Assembly (NCBI GenBank): GCA_002105175.1
Contig: MCGE01000011.1
Span: forward strand, 1 to 64,000
Length of the DNA: 64,000 nucleotides
Origin: Absidia repens
Lineage: Eukaryota > Mucoromycota > Mucoromycetes > Mucorales > Cunninghamellaceae
Direction of reading: 5' to 3'
Numbering within the stretch: position 1 is the stretch's first letter; every line of letters begins with the position of its first letter. The notes beneath the pieces were generated by a model. That model had not been told where the DNA came from and searched no databases. It saw only the letters and a program-made list of their open reading frames with translations. The translations under genes were made by a program, and so were the position numbers. Shown here one piece after another: positions 34,523 to 44,309 of this stretch.

Positions 34523-34870
34523 CTCGTTAGGGTACTGGTGATTTAGGATTAGTGTTTGAATTTGAATTAGAGGCATTTTCAAAAACGCAATACAAACATC
34601 ATGGGGAACCTTTTCATTTTTGATTAGGGACCGCCATCAGATCAGCCTTCATTATAGCATAGTGTTGTTAGCTTAGGCAAGTGTTAGTTGTCATAGTTTA
34701 CACTGTATACATATCTGAATTAAACATATCTTGTATTTTTACCATCAATCTTTCGTGCCTTTTATTACCTCATTGAATGGGCTTGAGTAAAATCCGGTGT
34801 GTGTGTATGTATCTATATGTAGGAAGAAAGGCATGTGCTTCAATAGAAAAAAAAAACCGCTACAGAATAT
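34137..34870 (+). repeat. Composite repeat, diverged copy 7 with a poly(T) insertion
   Basis: Left tip at 34145 (CTCTAGCACTCCGCTGGAAC), single block (TCCGCCAATTCGCACTTTGG), shortened middle module and core 34420-34740. The right part is of the second subtype to about 34870. The core is split by a T tract at 34466-34520 flanked by a 14-bp duplication. Confidence 0.65.
34451..34535. mobile_element. Poly(A)-only retro-insertion with 14-bp target duplication
   Basis: GCTCGTTAGGGTAC occurs at 34451-34464 and again at 34522-34535, flanking a C, 55 T and an A. Other copies of this core have the site once and no T tract. The arrangement (short direct duplication plus pure homopolymer) is what extreme 5' truncation of a LINE-mobilised insert would leave. 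Confidence 0.6.
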
Positions 34871-35146
34871 TCTGTTGGGTGCCTCCTCTAGTTCAGCAAT
34901 TGAGTGGATTGAATAGGTAGCAGTAGTAGAGTTAGTGTTAATGCTATTTATTCTGGTGAGGGATTAAATACAGTACTGGTGACTCGAAAGGAAAAAAAAA
35001 TTGCGGTTATTTGATCTAGAAATGTCAGTGTACCGATATTGCAAAATTCATAGATCACAAATTCGATAAAAATGCCATTAGTCTTTAAAAAAAGATAATA
35101 GCGTCTTTTACCATCCTTCTCCTTTAATAGAAGGATAAATTCAGCT

Positions 35147-35281
35147 TTTAAAAGTTGTCCAAAAAAAAATATGAATTGCCAAAACAAATGTTTTTTTTTT
35201 GGAAGATAGGTCAGATGGACATGAAAGGTCCAAAAAATTCTTGTTTTGGTAATTCATATTTTTATTGGACAATATTTAAAA
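35147..35281. repeat. Imperfect inverted repeat, 41-bp arms
   Basis: Arms 35147-35187 and 35241-35281 are nearly complementary (GAATTGCCAAAACAA against TTGTTTTGGTAATTC), with a 53-bp spacer. It lies 33 bp beyond the stop of the minus-strand acetyltransferase, so it could be its 3' hairpin or terminator-like structure, or a small foldback element. Confidence 0.6.
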
Positions 35282-35314
35282 TACTGCGATTATTTATTCT
35301 ACTATTTAAATTAG

Positions 35315-36175
35315 CTAACAAGCTGTATCTGAGATATGATTTGGAAGAGTAGCAGTAAAGTGATCCAAAGTTCCTTGTGTTTTGAACCCAATTCGTTCGT
35401 ACATCCGCTGAGCATGTCTGATATCATCGTACACTTCCAGGTAAGCGGTCTGCCCGGGTGCGAGTTCCCTCTTTAAAGCATGCGATAAACAGATCATCGC
35501 AAGACCTTTCCGTTGATGATCAGGATGCGTTCCGCATACGTTTACGTGCATTACATTAGGCAATCCATCGGGCTTATTTAAAATTGCCACACTTGTCAGA
35601 TGCCTATTACGCTCTTGCTGAGAATCACTCACAGTGGCGTATACTGCTGTTTGCGGATCTTGGATTTGATTGGTGAGCTTGTAACGTAGCCAATCTAATT
35701 TGTCCCCGTAGCCGAAGGCAGCCCCTACAAGTTGCACTAGTTCTTCTACATCGTCTGATGTTGCTTTGACCACCTTTGGCATAAGCTGCGCATTCACTTC
35801 TTGCTGTTGTTCGGCGGTGATGAAGTCGTTGAAAGTACATGCCATGATGACATCAACGTCACATTCCAAGTGGAAAAGGAAATCCTTGGTACTGTTAAAC
35901 CAGGTTTTCAAAGTGGTCAATGAAGGTGTTGATAACTCATCGACGAAATACCGTGGTTGAAGTCCAAGGAGGCGAAACCGGCCCACAGAGTCATTCAACC
36001 ACGCTTCAAACTGATCTTGACGGGAAAACCGTAATCGACAAGCCAAGTTCGACTGTTGGTGCCCAGAGTTCCGAGGATTCAATATTGTGAGGCTGTTGTC
36101 TTCCACTAGAGATGTTGCTCCCATTTGGGTAAAAAGACAGTAATTTAGGTCCAATACAATGCGTTTGAAGTTCAT
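35315..36175 (-). CDS. GNAT-family N-acetyltransferase
   Basis: Intronless, 286 residues. The C-terminal half (about 130-280) is a GNAT fold: VVKATSDDVEELVQLVGAAF, VAILNKPDGLPNVMHVNVCG, then the acetyl-CoA pyrophosphate loop with consensus Q/RxxGxG/A (HPDHQRKGLAMICLSHAL, about residues 219-235), then YLEVYDDIRHAQRMYERIGF. The N-terminal half is less conserved and resembles the two-part fungal GNATs of unknown substrate. The substrate cannot be told. In this window it pairs with a second minus-strand GNAT at 38.3 kb, separated by a composite repeat; the two are not close paralogues. Confidence 0.85.
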   Translation of the reverse strand: MNFKRIVLDLNYCLFTQMGATSLVEDNSLTILNPRNSGHQQSNLACRLRFSRQDQFEAWLNDSVGRFRLLGLQPRYFVDELSTPSLTTLKTWFNSTKDFLFHLECDVDVIMACTFNDFITAEQQQEVNAQLMPKVVKATSDDVEELVQLVGAAFGYGDKLDWLRYKLTNQIQDPQTAVYATVSDSQQERNRHLTSVAILNKPDGLPNVMHVNVCGTHPDHQRKGLAMICLSHALKRELAPGQTAYLEVYDDIRHAQRMYERIGFKTQGTLDHFTATLPNHISDTAC

Positions 36176-36543
36176 AATTTCTTTTGCAAGGGCTAAGTAA
36201 GATTGTACCGCAAATGATTTAAGTCAACTTTAATCATCCGTTCATAAACATTTAGCTGAGCTTTCCATATGGGTAATTATTTTTCCCTGAAGAACATGAT
36301 CTCGTGATTGCAGACAATTATCAAATGCATTCGGTACTTTTTTTTTATTAGACGCACGGTTGAATTCCGTTGGCGCGATCTGTCGGGGGCGCTGCCCTAC
36401 ATTACTCGGCATGCCACCGCCGCAAGGGACCAGATGCAAATAAAATCACTCAAAACCATCTGAAAGAACTTTGTACTTTTTGTAATTATAGAACACACAC
36501 AGTTTGTAGTTAGAAATTATTATGACACCCACTTTTTTTCGGA
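36176..36543. other. Intergenic, 5' side of the acetyltransferase gene
   Basis: A somewhat GC-richer patch (36360-36430) lies in otherwise AT-rich sequence. Frames here have no family resemblance. Probably promoter. Confidence 0.35.
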
Positions 36544-37630
36544 ATAAACGCTCTGGCGCTCCGCTGGAGCTTTTGGAAATCTTTCGGTTTACTGGGTGCC
36601 ACAGTTTTTTATTAAAGTGTGGGTTTCAATGGGATAGGATTAAAGCCTCCGCCATTTCGCACTTTGGTGGGCAGCCCCTTGGGGCCCGACCGTCGTGCTC
36701 AACGCATCGTCAATGGGTTTTTTGTGTGCTGAAATAATAGCTTACTTGAAATGTGTCGGAGAAATTAGAGTTTGATTATGTAGTGGTTGCAACTGTCTTT
36801 CCACTGGAAGATAAAACGAATTATGCGCTATGGTAATTATGGCGATTGCCCGTTTATTTAATTTTTATTTGCTCCCTGATTTTTTGACATAAAAAAAAAA
36901 AGCTGGATGATTCAGGCTCCGCATTTTGCTTTCTATTTTTTTTTTTTTGGTCCCTTTTTTTCCCTCTCTTTTTCTTTCTTTTTTATTTTTTCCTTCATGA
37001 TAGTCTGAATGATATGATGGCATGGCTCATTGGGGTACTGGTGATTTAGGATTAGTGTTAGACCTTGAATTAGGGGCGTTTTAAAAAACGCAAAACAAAC
37101 ATCATGGGAAACCCCTTTCATTTTGGATGAAGGATTTGGGAACGACAGTAGAGTAGCACTCATTAGTTTAGTAATAGTTTGTCATCGTTTATATCTACGA
37201 CTGAATAAATATGTTCTTTTTATTATATTTAGTATCTCTGTTGTACGTTTACATTATGAGCTTCATTGAATATGTATTACATATGCATAGAAAAAAAAAA
37301 GTGCGTCTATATATATATAAGGGATGTGTTTGTGTGAAAAAACAGCTATTACAGTGTATTTTATTGTGGTGGGGTATATCGAAGAACAAGGTTGAGAATA
37401 AGATTAATTATGTAGCCACTGGGTGGCAGGGGGTTTCTGAAGTGTGGGTTTTGATGGAAGACTCTGTGTTTAGGTGGGCAGCGATTGAGAAAAAAAAGGA
37501 TGGGCAGCGCCTTGGGATCCAACGGTGGTTTCCAGGGCTCTGTTTGAAAAAAAAAAGAGTCGGAGGGACAAAAAAACGAAATTAAAGTTAGTTAGCTGAG
37601 TTTCCTTACGATCCTTATTTTTTTTAATAT
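36544..37630 (+). repeat. Composite repeat, full-length copy 2
   Basis: Left tip CGCTCTGGCGCTCCGCTGGA (36549 on), one block copy (GCCTCCGCCATTTCGCACTT), middle module, core 36990-37220, and right module to the TTTTTTAATAT end near 37630. Very close to copies 1 and 3, so recently active. The block is present once here and twice in copy 1. Confidence 0.8.
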
Positions 37631-38279
37631 ATACATAATAATAAAATACCATGTTGTTATAATACTTTTGCCTTTGTTTGATTTTTCTTCTTCTTTTGGA
37701 GAACACAAAATTGCACATCGGGAAAACTATTTATGTTGGCCGGCCAATTATTATCTCACCGCAAAAAAAAAAAAAAAAACCAACTCTGACAGAAGTGTTG
37801 TCTCTGGTTCCTAAAAAGAGAACAGCTGTTTGAATTCGAAAGAACGGTGAAAAGCATAATCTGAAGGAGAGTGTGTTTCACGTGATTCAGAGTTTTCGCA
37901 ATGATTTTTTATATAGAGATAATAGATGGATAAATTGGAAGGGTCCTGAGCCATGCCCCGAAGGACAGTCGAGAACATAAAAAATTGCAACAATTCAGTT
38001 ACACTTTTATGCCAGGGAAACCTGGGTAATGCAACATCCTGCGGCAGAAACGATATTGAGGTAAACCGACTTAAAAACAGATTTATCTGAATACTATTTC
38101 TGAGGGAGCCCTTTTGTTCGATCCATACTATATTCAATGATTAAGCAGGCGAAGCAACAATTTTTTATTAAATATTTTGCCCAGCGAACATACAATTGTT
38201 CAAAATTGGATAAAAGAAGGCAACAATGTATTTATTTGTACTTATTCATCAGTGACTCATTGTAAACTACTTATCAGGA
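37631..38279. other. Intergenic, nothing recognised
   Basis: AT-rich with an A run at 37762-37778. A 108-codon minus-strand frame at 37811-38137 shows no family features and was not called. Confidence 0.35.
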
Positions 38280-38786
38280 CTAAATATCTAAAATACAGTC
38301 AATCCAAGGTTCAGGGCCATGCACAATAGGAGACAGCCCAATTTTCTGAAATCCTACCGCACAATAAAAGGAAACCAAAGTTGGACGACTAAGCAGGGCA
38401 ATACGTCGGTATAAACGAGCAGTTCGATGCATATTTATCCAATGCTTCAAAAGAGATGTTGCAATACCTTGGTGGCGGTGTTCCGGAGAAACGCAAACGC
38501 TATGTAGGCATACGGTCTTTCCTGATGGAGCATGTTGAGACATTGATTCTTCAGTGACTAGATCGGTATCTGCCAATGTCGTGCATAGGAATCCCACCAC
38601 TGTTGATGCTTGTCGCGCCACGAGAAATAACAGTTCAGGATGAGGAGCTTTTTGTGAATTTTTAATTCTTAAACAGATATTCTCTTTAGTCGCTGCTTCA
38701 TCAGATGTATATGATCTCGCTTCCAGATCAGTGATAACGTCTAAATCAGCAAGTGTAGCGGGATTATAGTCAAGATTAATAGTCAT
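38280..38786 (-). CDS. GNAT acetyltransferase resembling arylalkylamine N-acetyltransferase
   Basis: Intronless, 168 residues. The layout fits the fungal AANAT-like group of GNATs: PATLADLDVITDLEARSYTS at the N-terminus, LFLVARQASTVVGFLCTT, then the acetyl-CoA loop HSVCVSPEHRHQGIATSLLK (about residues 95-114), then ALLSRPTLVSFYCAVGFQKI and the signature VHGPEPWIDCILDI. Yeast and vertebrate relatives acetylate small aliphatic or aryl amines and polyamines. The exact substrate is not visible. The length matches the family and the start has no competing upstream ATG in frame. Confidence 0.85.
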   Translation of the reverse strand: MTINLDYNPATLADLDVITDLEARSYTSDEAATKENICLRIKNSQKAPHPELLFLVARQASTVVGFLCTTLADTDLVTEESMSQHAPSGKTVCLHSVCVSPEHRHQGIATSLLKHWINMHRTARLYRRIALLSRPTLVSFYCAVGFQKIGLSPIVHGPEPWIDCILDI

Positions 38787-39614
38787 AATAAAAGATTTGC
38801 CAGAAAAATGGGATTACGTTATTTTGTGCAGTTATCTTTTCCATTAATTTGGGTAATCTCTTTCTGTAATACCAAGTCTCGGGGATCGAAGTTACCGGGA
38901 TATTTTGTATTGTATTCTGCGGTCTTTTGTCAGGGTTTCCTAATTTGAAACTGTGGCAAAAAAAAAGTCTTGCGATCTGATTATCGTCTTTAACAAAAAA
39001 TCACAGGCAGTTTAAGTGTCCAGGGAAAGACAAAAGTACCACTATATATTCATCATAGTTATATTCTTCTTTTTCTAAAAAAAAAAGATATATACTAACA
39101 AACTTTTTTTTTGGTGACAGGTGTTAAAGACCAGGGAATGTTTTCGGTAATAACGGGAATATAATTCAAACACTATGGATTTTAACATAAAAGGCGTGAG
39201 ACTGAAAAGCGCAGAGATAACAAACCACCCAGTAATATATTTGATTACAGAATATCTTTGCAGAACAACATCTGCCAATCCTTTTCCGAAATATGGCTTC
39301 ATTAATGCAATAGTTCAACATTTTACAGGAAACAGAATCACATGGGAATGTCATAAATACGCACAAAATACAAAGCCCAAACACGCGCCTGAGGCCATAG
39401 CAGCAATGTTGACGCATTTTACAGGTGCATGAGCATATTTCATCCTTGGAAATTTGCTGAGTTTCGGGAAAACTGAGGTCACATTTTTATTTGGTCTCTT
39501 GGGTTCGCTTGTCACGCATCGGGGAAAGAACTTCTTTTGTGACCATACGCGACGAAGTGTACTGTTCATTAATTCTTTGTTTCTCTTTTCTTTGCTTCCT
39601 TATCAAACCATACC
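38787..39614. other. Intergenic between divergent GNAT and La genes
   Basis: No supported gene. Frames at 39075-39569 on both strands lack family resemblance. Likely contains the promoters of the flanking divergent genes. Confidence 0.4.
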
Positions 39615-41171
39615 ATGGAGCAAAACGTTTTAGAACAACTTGATTTTATTTTTAGCAAAACCAACCTCGAAAAGGATAATTTTTTCCGTGAACTTATCCA
39701 ACAGAATCCTGAAGGCTGTAAGTTTAATTTCTTAATGTAGTCTTTCTCACCTTTGCTGATTGTTTGATCGACTTTTGCCCTTTAGGGATAACTTTGAAAA
39801 AGCTGTCTTTGATCAAACGTTTCAAGACTTTGATCAATGGAGATCTATCTTTGTTGATCGCTGGGGCTGAGCTAGCACCTAATCGTTATATGCTCGATGA
39901 GACGAAAACAAAATTGAAACTCAATGAAAATAGCCAGTCCCCTGCGGAGGACTCTCAAGCAAAGGTTGACAGCTCCAAAAACTATATGCTTCAAAAAAAT
40001 GCGCGCTCCATATATGCAGTAAGTTTTAATCAAATTATTTTGATGCGGGTGACGTAAGACATTGAATGATATGATTTCTTTAATAATTTTGTTTCTCTGA
40101 TAGAAAGGCTTCTGTGTAACACCTGAACCGTCCCTTGACAGCCTGAAGGACTTCTTTGGCTGCGTCGGCCGTGTGCTCCATATTAAATATCGCCGGGATC
40201 AACTCCAGGAAAATGTTTTTAAGGTAAATGAAAGTCGAGAAAATTATGATATAAGGTATTAAATTATGGAATATTTTTTCTGCAAACAGGGAAGTGTATT
40301 TGTCGAATATGAAACCAAAGAAATAGCCGATTCTGCTGTTGAAAAAGGTCTTTGCTACGAAGAAAAAACATTGATGGTGATGAACAAGTGAGTGCGACAG
40401 AATAATGTAGTTAGATAGTGACATTTGAAGTAATCTTCATTTCTCTTTGTACAAAAGGCAAGATTATGTTGAAATGAAAGCAAAAGAAAAGTCCTTTGAT
40501 GAACCATATACTACTGGGTTTCCTGAGAAAAAGTACACACATCATGTGGAATTTTGTGGCACAAAAGGAATTGATTATAGTGAAATCAAGGTGAATATAA
40601 TAAATGAACGTGCCAAATTAAGAGAAAGACCGAGTTAACTGGCATTTTATTTGTATTTTTATTAGCAACTACTTGAGGATAACAATGTACCCATCAACCG
40701 CTTCAAACACGTGGACGAAGAGAAAGATATTTGCATTGGAAAAATTGAGGGCGATCTAAGTCCTGATGATTTCTTGGCTGGTCATACAGATAAAGACAAC
40801 AAAATTGGTCCACTGACTTTCCGTTTAGCTTCAGGTAAAAAGTCAAATATTTTTATGGTGCAGTTATCCTAACCCATCGATTTATTACAGACGAATCACG
40901 TCGTGTTTTCTGGTCTAAAACATCATCCGGTAATGGCCGTGGCGGCCGTGGCGGTCGTGGTGGTCGTGGTGGTCGTGGTAGCCGAGGTGGTCGCGGTGGT
41001 CGTGGCGGTCGTGGTAGCCGAGGTGGTCGCGGTGGCCGTGGTCGTGATGGTCATGATGGCCACTTCACCGGAACGAAACGCGTACGAAATGACAGCCAAG
41101 CAATTGATGGAAAGCGAGTTCGCTCTGATGGGTCAGAAACTGGAACCACTATATCTACACCCACTGTGTAA
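39615..41171 (+). CDS. La protein (La motif, RRM, RGG tail)
   Basis: Exons 39615-39717, 39786-40018, 40104-40223, 40290-40387, 40458-40590, 40666-40834 and 40891-41171 give 378 residues. The La motif lies at about residues 5-85 (QLDFIFSKTNLEKDNFFREL, EGWITLKKLSLIKRFKTL). RRM1 follows at about 110-190 (IYAKGFCVTPEPSLDSLKDF, VFKGSVFVEYETKEIADSAV). A second, more divergent alpha/beta region contains DYSEIK and GPLTFRLAS. The tail is an RGG box of about 14 GRGG/GSRGG units, then a basic KRVRNDSQ segment. La binds UUU-OH 3' ends of RNA polymerase III transcripts and chaperones them in the nucleus (yeast Lhp1, S. pombe Sla1). Introns are 56-85 bp. Confidence 0.93.
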
Positions 41172-41267
41172 TTGTTTTTATATCGTTTACTGCGCCTTTT
41201 TAGAAAATTTGTTTCTCATGCATCCTTAATCCTGAAATATAATCAATCCAATTATAATTAAATAAAT

Positions 41268-42400
41268 AAACGTTCTGACGCTCCGCTGGAGCTTTTGGAA
41301 ATCTTTCGATTTAATGGGTGTCACAGTTTTTTATTAAAGTGTGGGTTTTGATGTGATAGGATTAAAGCCTCCGCCATTTCGCACTTTGGTGGGCGGCCCC
41401 TTGAGGCCCAACCGTCGTGCTCAGCGCGTCGTCAATGGGTTTTTTGTGTGCTGAAATAATAGCTTACTTGAAATGCGTCGGAGAAATTAGAGTTTGATTA
41501 TGTAGTGGTTGCAACTGCCTTTCCACTGGAAGATAAAACGAATTATGCTATATGGTAATTAAGGCGATTGCCCGTTTATTTAATTTTTATTTGCAGTTCC
41601 CTGATTTTTTGACATAAAAAAAAAGAGCTGGATGATTCAGGCTCCGCATTTTGCTTTCTCTCTTTTTCTTTCTTTTTTAATTTTTTCCTTCATGATAGTC
41701 TGAATGATATGATGGCAAGACTCATTGGGTAATTGGTGATCTAGGATTAGTGTTAGAACTTGAATTAGGGGCGTTTCAAAAAACGCAAAACAAACGTCAT
41801 GGGGGAACGCTTTCATTTTGGATGAAGGATTTGGGAACGACAGTAGAGTAGCACTCATTAGTTTAGTAATAGTTTGTCATCGTTTATATCTACGACTGAA
41901 TAAACGTGTTCTTTTATTATATTTAGTATCTCTGTTGTACGTTTACATTATGAGCTTCATTGAATGTGTATTACATATGCATAGAAAAAAAAAGTGCGTC
42001 TACATATATATATATATAGGGGATGTGTTTGTGTGAAAAAACATCTATTACAGTGTATTTTATTGTGGTGGAGTATATTGAAGAACAAAGTTGAGAATAA
42101 TATTAATTATGTAGCTACTGAGTGTCAGGGGGTTTCTGAAGTGTGGGTTTTGATGGAAGACTCTGTGATTTGGCACTATGGGTGGGCAGCGATTAAGAAA
42201 AAAACGGATGGACGGCTCCTATGGTGGGCAGCGCCTTGGGACCCAACGGTGGTTTGCTCAGGGCTCTGTCTGAAAAAGAGTCGGAGGGACAAAGAAGCGG
42301 AAATTAAAGTTAGTTAGCTGAGTTTCTTACAGTCCATTTTCTTTTTAATATATAACCAGCTCCCTCCCCCCCCGCCTCGCCCCTGCTCGGCCGCCCACCC
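41268..42400 (+). repeat. Composite repeat, full-length copy 3 with GC-rich end
   Basis: Left tip (GTTCTGACGCTCCGCTGGAG), single block, middle module, core 41690-41920, and right module to 42352. It continues into ATAACCAGCTCCCTCC and a GC-rich stretch (CCCGCCTCGCCCCTGCTCGG). The same GC-rich stretch appears, reversed, at the far end of copy 5 (48795-48846), so it probably belongs to the element. Confidence 0.75.
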
Positions 42401-42639
42401 CAAAAAACTCAATCAAAAAAATTATATATACATATAGCAACAAAAATTATTAAAATTTATTCAATAAAATGAGTGGATGGTTTACATGAAAAAATTCCAT
42501 AATTTCTGGAATCATTCCACAAATAACTCCCTTCAACAGCTAATTATGAGAAAAAAAAGAAGGCGGTGGCAATATTTATACTCCGCATAAGTTTTTTTAT
42601 TTATCATGTCATTTCCCTTTTTCCCATTCTTTCCCCCTT

Positions 42640-42990
42640 TTTTTCATGAAATGATGATGATCTTGGATTAGTATTAGAATTTGAATCAGGGGCATTTTAG
42701 AAAAATGCGATACAAATATCATGGGAAAACCCTTTCATTTTGTATTCGTGATTTGGGACCGCCGTTAGATTAACCTCACCATTGCATCTCACCATAGCAT
42801 AACTGAACCACCAATAGTTTAGTTTAATGTTAGTTTGTCATAGTTTGTAGCTACAGTAGCTACATCACAATAAAATATGCTTGTCTCTTTCACCATTAGT
42901 CTATTTGTCATACATTTACATTGCTTCTTTTAACGAATGGGTACACATGAACATAGAAAAAAAAACTGGGACGTGTGCGTATGTGTGAAA
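42640..42990 (+). repeat. Diverged core with second-subtype right part (copy K)
   Basis: Core signature AACCCTTTCATTTTGTATTC (42727 on), followed by the AATAAAATATGCTTG end and a right part with GAACATAGAAAAAAAAAC and GTGCGTATGTGTGAAA, like copy 7. No left module was found. Confidence 0.5.
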
Positions 42991-44309
42991 CAGAAATGGG
43001 TTGGGTACTAAATAGACTTCGTCCACCACATTTATTGGTGGAAAAAAGATATACTGAAGTGGGTTATATAGGGTCTCAGCTCATTTTCAGCGAAAAATGA
43101 TATTTTCCATGACCTACAAATAAATCGTTCTCAGTTAATGTGTCTCAGTGGGGTGCAGGAGTAATAATCTCCAAGTAATAATCTCCGAGCAGTTTTATTC
43201 TCAGAGCTAACTTGGGGAAAAGAGAAATAAAGGCATGGGATTGGGTAGAAAGCTGGCAAAAAGCAACTGCGTTCTAGCACTAGTAATCTAGCTGGGCTTT
43301 AAAAATCTGATGACAGTTTGTCTTTAATACTGTTTAAGAAAAGTATTACCAGAAATGTTTGTAAGGATAAAAATTATACAAAGTACCAACTGAGCTGTCA
43401 TCCACCGATTCTTATGGTAAATTTTTAAAGACAAGCTGGCAAATAGATGAGAAATAAAAAATCTCTAATATTTTTCTAAACACAGTAATTACCCACAGAT
43501 CAAAAAAGATCATCATAGACTTGTTACCCTATACCAATGGAGATATTATGTACGGTAGCAAATAGTTATTGGATAACCCATAAAAGATGTTTAATTTCAG
43601 AAGGAATTTTGTTCTGTAGGTTCATCAAGGTAACAAATTTTGAGATTTTCCATTTCATCAAGCTTCTTGGTCAATTTAGCAAAATTTTCATCAGTGTGTG
43701 GTTCGAAGAGAGTCTGTCACATAGTAATAATAACCATGATGACGAAAATGTGGAAAAGACCACGTGAGTGCCCGGTGAGTGACGATTGAAAAAAAAAAAA
43801 CCACTGTATGAGGACCGAGTGCGGACGAGGTGAACGAGTTTGGAAAAGTCAAATGAAGGCTACCAGACATTTTGGAATAGGTGCATTGCTTCTGAAGAAG
43901 GAGTGTAGTTTATACAATTTAGAAATTAAAAAAAAATTTACACAAACTTGTATTGATTATATGCAGTATTATATTATGTTTATTTATTTTTATTCCAAGA
44001 TTCAGTAGTGAAAAGCAAAACGGTGTTAATGTGTCAATCATTGTAGTATGGCCATATTTTTACCATGACCGAAATTCAATAATGTGACCCACTTTCACTG
44101 AGCGATCTAAATTCATGGGCATGACCCACTTTATTTGACCCATTTCCATTTCATTTTGGTGACCCGCTTTCAATTAACTTGACCCGACCTAATTTTCTCG
44201 ACTATAACACAAAAATGAACTTTAAATGAACCATTATTTTGTTTATAATTTTTTGCCTTAAAACTGGTCCTCCTCTACTGTATCATACCCAATTGATGGT
44301 ATTATTTTA
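42991..44309. other. Intergenic; degenerate TGACCC repeats near the right end
   Basis: No gene was recognised in 1.3 kb. At 44080-44190 five imperfect copies of TGACCC(A/G)CTTT lie 120-230 bp before the next start codon. They could be a promoter element or chance. Confidence 0.35.

Noticed and set aside
37811..38137. 108-codon minus-strand frame
   Set aside because: No recognisable motif and it stands alone; probably chance in the intergenic spacer.
39075..39569. Several 72-85 codon frames on both strands
   Set aside because: They overlap on opposite strands without domain features; treated as intergenic.
43537..43767. 76-codon plus-strand frame
   Set aside because: No motif and AT-rich random composition.
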